Of a DNA stretch of 8,122 nt, positions 6,922 through 8,122 are shown one piece after another (positions within the stretch are counted from its first letter, which is position 1; every line of letters begins with the position of its first letter). Origin of the DNA: Gemmataceae bacterium (GTDB taxonomy: Bacteria; Planctomycetota; Planctomycetia; Gemmatales; Gemmataceae); the NCBI GenBank assembly GCA_026418875.1, contig JAOAAM010000578.1, positions 1 to 8,122 on the forward strand, given 5' to 3'. The position numbers and the translations under genes were made by a program. Under the pieces are notes generated by a model. It did not search any database, was not told the DNA's origin, and worked only from the letters and a program-made list of their open reading frames with translations.

Positions 6922-6987
6922 GGGTCATGAGCCTCGCGTCCTTGCCGACTCATGACCCATCACCTCGCTTCCCTGCGAGGCGGCAAG
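6922..6987 (+). other. Compact inverted-repeat cluster with competing folds or a pseudoknot
   Basis: A perfect ten-base inverted repeat, GGGTCATGAG (6922-6931) and CTCATGACCC (6949-6958), encloses a 17-base loop. A second perfect hairpin follows: CCTCGC (6963-6968), TTCCCT loop, GCGAGG (6975-6980). Within the first loop, CCTCGC (6932-6937) also matches GCGAGG (6975-6980), and CTTGCCG (6941-6947) is the exact complement of CGGCAAG (6981-6987). The loop start 6932-6944 is also an imperfect direct repeat of 6963-6975 (11 of 13 bases). The last pairing crosses the first stem, so the transcript could form a pseudoknot or switch folds. It lies 40 bases past the permease stop and may be a structured 3' end, an end-protecting element or a protein-binding site. 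The function is unknown. Confidence 0.5.
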
Positions 6988-7430
6988 TGCGGCCTGAGCG
7001 ATCACTGAGGTTGGCGTGACACGGACACGGCAACCCGACCTCGCTCTTCCTGAGCCTCCTGTCGTTGGGCCTGATCCATGGCCCTTGGCGGATCGATCCG
7101 ACCGCGACTCGCAAATCCCTCCTTGGCCGAAGTCCGCCCGCTCCTACGAACGAACCATCCCCACCCCAGCACGCCATCCGTGCGCCCGGGAACATGCCAC
7201 TGGTTTCGGCCCAAATTTTCTCGAGCGGAGAGGTGCCGCCCGAAGCGAAACGACGAGATTTACGGACTTCCCCGCGACCTTTGATCCGGACGTCGGCCCG
7301 GCACGAGTCTCCGCGAACGAGTCACCACCAGAACGCGGGGTTGAAACATGTCTGGGTCCATCCTGGTCGCCGCGTGTACCGCGGCTTCTTCGGATATGCG
7401 GAGTACCTTACCGTCCGAATTTCCGTTGTC
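6988..7430. other. GC-rich stretch without a recognisable gene
   Basis: I find no convincing coding region on either strand. The open frames here give low-complexity, Arg- and Pro-rich products with no family features. A hand count of 7021-7140 gives about 66% GC. A small tandem of GACACG occurs at 7018-7029, and ACGAGTC is repeated at 7303-7309 and 7317-7323. No tRNA or rRNA signature was seen. A decayed gene cannot be excluded. Confidence 0.5.
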
Positions 7431-7508
7431 AACTAATTTTCTCAAATTCTTTAACACACAAAGCAATTTCCCCATCCATATGCCGTCAAACGAGTTGCAA
7501 AACAATCG

Positions 7509-7606
7509 CAGCTGGAACACTTGCTTGTTCTGGCGAACATGCAAACGTTTCAGCTGAAATGCATTCAACGTAAAACACGCGCGAATTATGGGTTTACAGC
7601 TGAAAC
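7509..7606. repeat. Three CAGCTG-centred elements, two with extended near-palindromes
   Basis: CAGCTG occurs at 7509-7514, 7551-7556 and 7597-7602, spaced 42 and 46 bases. The middle copy is a perfect 12-base palindrome, TTTCAGCTGAAA (7548-7559). The third, GTTTACAGCTGAAAC (7592-7606), is the same palindrome with one inserted A. The two extended copies share the half CAGCTGAAA. Spacing near four helical turns would put the elements on roughly one face of the DNA, as for a cooperatively bound dimeric regulator. No regulator is identified. Confidence 0.45.
7523..7542. promoter_or_regulatory. GTTC-N4-GAAC dyad, possible operator
   Basis: GCTTGTTC and GAACATGC flank a TGGC centre, giving eight-base arms with a single mismatch. 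It lies between the first and second CAGCTG elements. The half-sites are in the opposite orientation to the Gram-positive LexA box (GAAC-N4-GTTC), so I do not call it an SOS box. Confidence 0.3.
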
Positions 7607-7650
7607 TTAAATTGAATTTTGACGGGATGCGAAAGCCAAAAAATTCCGTC

Positions 7651-7984
7651 GCGATGTGGGCAAGATGCTTTGGTGAACCCGCACGATCACATGGGTGCCT
7701 CACCTCGGGATTTCGGATCCCACTACAATCTCGAACGCTCAAGCGTGAGGATGGGCTTGCGAGCACCAGAGGAATAAAAAGCTTGGCTCCCTTCGGGTTC
7801 TCATCGGTTCGCCAAATGAATACATCCTGCCGACGGTCACACCGCGACGGCACCCAAACTATATCGCTCCGGTCAAGGGGGTCAAGTCACGAAAAGGCGC
7901 GTGATGCATGCCACCGTGTGGCATTGCCGTGAGAGGCGAGTCGGCCTAGCTTGATGCTGTGTCATCCACGCGGAGCGTTTGCCG
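7651..7984. other. Non-coding leader region before the last gene, with small hairpins and a repeated heptamer
   Basis: No gene is supported here. Visible elements are the hairpin GGGAT-TTCGG-ATCCC (7707-7721) and the hairpin ACGC-TCAA-GCGT (7735-7746), with CCTC (7698-7701) and GAGG (7747-7750) able to close both into a three-way junction. GGTCAAG is repeated at 7871-7877 and 7880-7886. ATGCCAC-CGT-GTGGCAT (7908-7924) is a perfect seven-base inverted repeat. A weak promoter-like pair, TTGCCG (7925-7930) and TAGCTT (7947-7952), lies ahead of the gene at 7985. Confidence 0.4.
7972..7975 (+). promoter_or_regulatory. Ribosome binding site of the last gene
   Basis: GGAG lies nine bases before the ATG at 7985 and favours that start over the in-frame ATG at 7994. 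Confidence 0.55.
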
Positions 7985-8122
7985 ATGTCCAACATGGCCC
8001 GGATTTCGGTCGTTGTCGGGGTGGTTCTCGCTGGCTACGGGCTGCTCTCCTATTTCACGGCCGAATCCAAATCCCCCACAGCCCTGATTCCTGCGGGTTT
8101 CGGGGCGGCCTTCGTCGTGTTG
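7985..8122 (+). CDS. Small hydrophobic membrane protein; 3' partial
   Basis: 46 codons are visible before the window ends, with no stop. The start is supported by a GGAG nine bases upstream; a second in-frame ATG sits at 7994. Residues about 6-24 form a membrane segment (ISVVVGVVLAGYGLLSYF). A short polar turn (TAESKSP) and a second hydrophobic stretch opening with TALIPAGFGAAFVVL follow. This pattern of a short helix, a Gly-Tyr-Phe turn and TALIPA-x-FG resembles a small conserved membrane protein that I recall as common and uncharacterised in planctomycetes; I cannot confirm this without a search. It is separated from the permease by 1.1 kb and probably has its own promoter. Confidence 0.72.
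   Translation, partial: MSNMARISVVVGVVLAGYGLLSYFTAESKSPTALIPAGFGAAFVVL

Larger units (their letters stand above)
7431..7650. other. AT-rich island in non-coding DNA
   Basis: By hand count this 220-base block is about 40% GC, against about 66% for 7021-7140. It has no plausible gene on either strand. It contains A/T runs (for example AACTAATTTT and the AAATT-G-AATTT dyad at 7609-7619), three CAGCTG cores and a GTTC-N4-GAAC dyad. It could be a regulatory or bent-DNA region, the site of an unannotated small RNA, or a remnant of foreign DNA. The sequence alone does not decide. Confidence 0.6.

Noticed and set aside
7526..7539. SOS (LexA) box
   Set aside because: The half-sites are GTTC-N4-GAAC, the reverse orientation of the Gram-positive box, and the spacing does not fit the alphaproteobacterial form; no SOS gene is nearby.
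7016..7573. Plus-strand open frame in the non-coding stretch
   Set aside because: It runs through a sharp change in base composition, is Pro/Arg-rich in its first part, and has no hydrophobic core, motif or convincing ribosome site.
7260..7853. Minus-strand open frame in the non-coding stretch
   Set aside because: It also crosses the AT-rich island, its composition changes with the DNA, and no domain is visible.
6883..7984. tRNA gene, CRISPR array or insertion sequence in the 1.1-kb gap
   Set aside because: I saw no cloverleaf with a GGTTCGA-type arm, no regular long repeats with spacers, and no transposase or matched terminal repeats with target duplications.

Overview
The window most likely comes from a planctomycete, probably a Gemmata-like member. 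This is inferred from the gene families, not from a marker gene. The supporting signs are a membrane-fusion (HlyD-type) protein carrying a WD40 propeller, a PqqD-like/site-2-protease/HlyD fusion protein, an ECF sigma factor with a short zinc anti-sigma factor, a small membrane protein with a TALIPA-type motif that I associate with planctomycetes, and GC-rich DNA with weak Shine-Dalgarno use.

Layout. Bases 1-4014 hold two plus-strand genes in one probable operon. The first is a 5'-truncated HlyD-type adaptor (1-1707) with a seven-bladed WD40 propeller set into its beta-barrel domain. The second (1759-4014) encodes a 751-residue protein with an N-terminal PqqD-like domain, an intact M50/S2P intramembrane zinc protease core, and a C-terminal HlyD-like periplasmic arm. 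Together they look like an envelope system that handles, cleaves or exports a peptide or protein. The substrate, any energised pump and any outer-membrane partner lie outside the window.

Bases 4063-4925 hold a minus-strand pair, an ECF sigma factor and its soluble zinc-binding anti-sigma factor, joined by an ATGA stop/start overlap. The pair converges on the exporter operon and is divergent from a lactate permease gene (5050-6882, LctP/LldP family). The shared 124-base gap (4926-5049) must carry promoters in both directions.

Bases 6883-7984 are a 1.1-kb stretch with no convincing gene but a good deal of small-scale structure. Just behind the permease is a compact set of inverted repeats that can form either of two folds or a pseudoknot. 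Further on is an island of about 220 bases at roughly 40% GC, inside DNA of about 66% GC, carrying near-palindromic CAGCTG-centred elements and a GTTC-N4-GAAC dyad. Several small hairpins and a repeated heptamer precede the last gene. That gene (7985 onward) encodes a small membrane protein and is cut off by the window end.

The most unusual feature is the WD40 propeller inserted inside an adaptor-protein beta-barrel, next to a PqqD-S2P-HlyD fusion.
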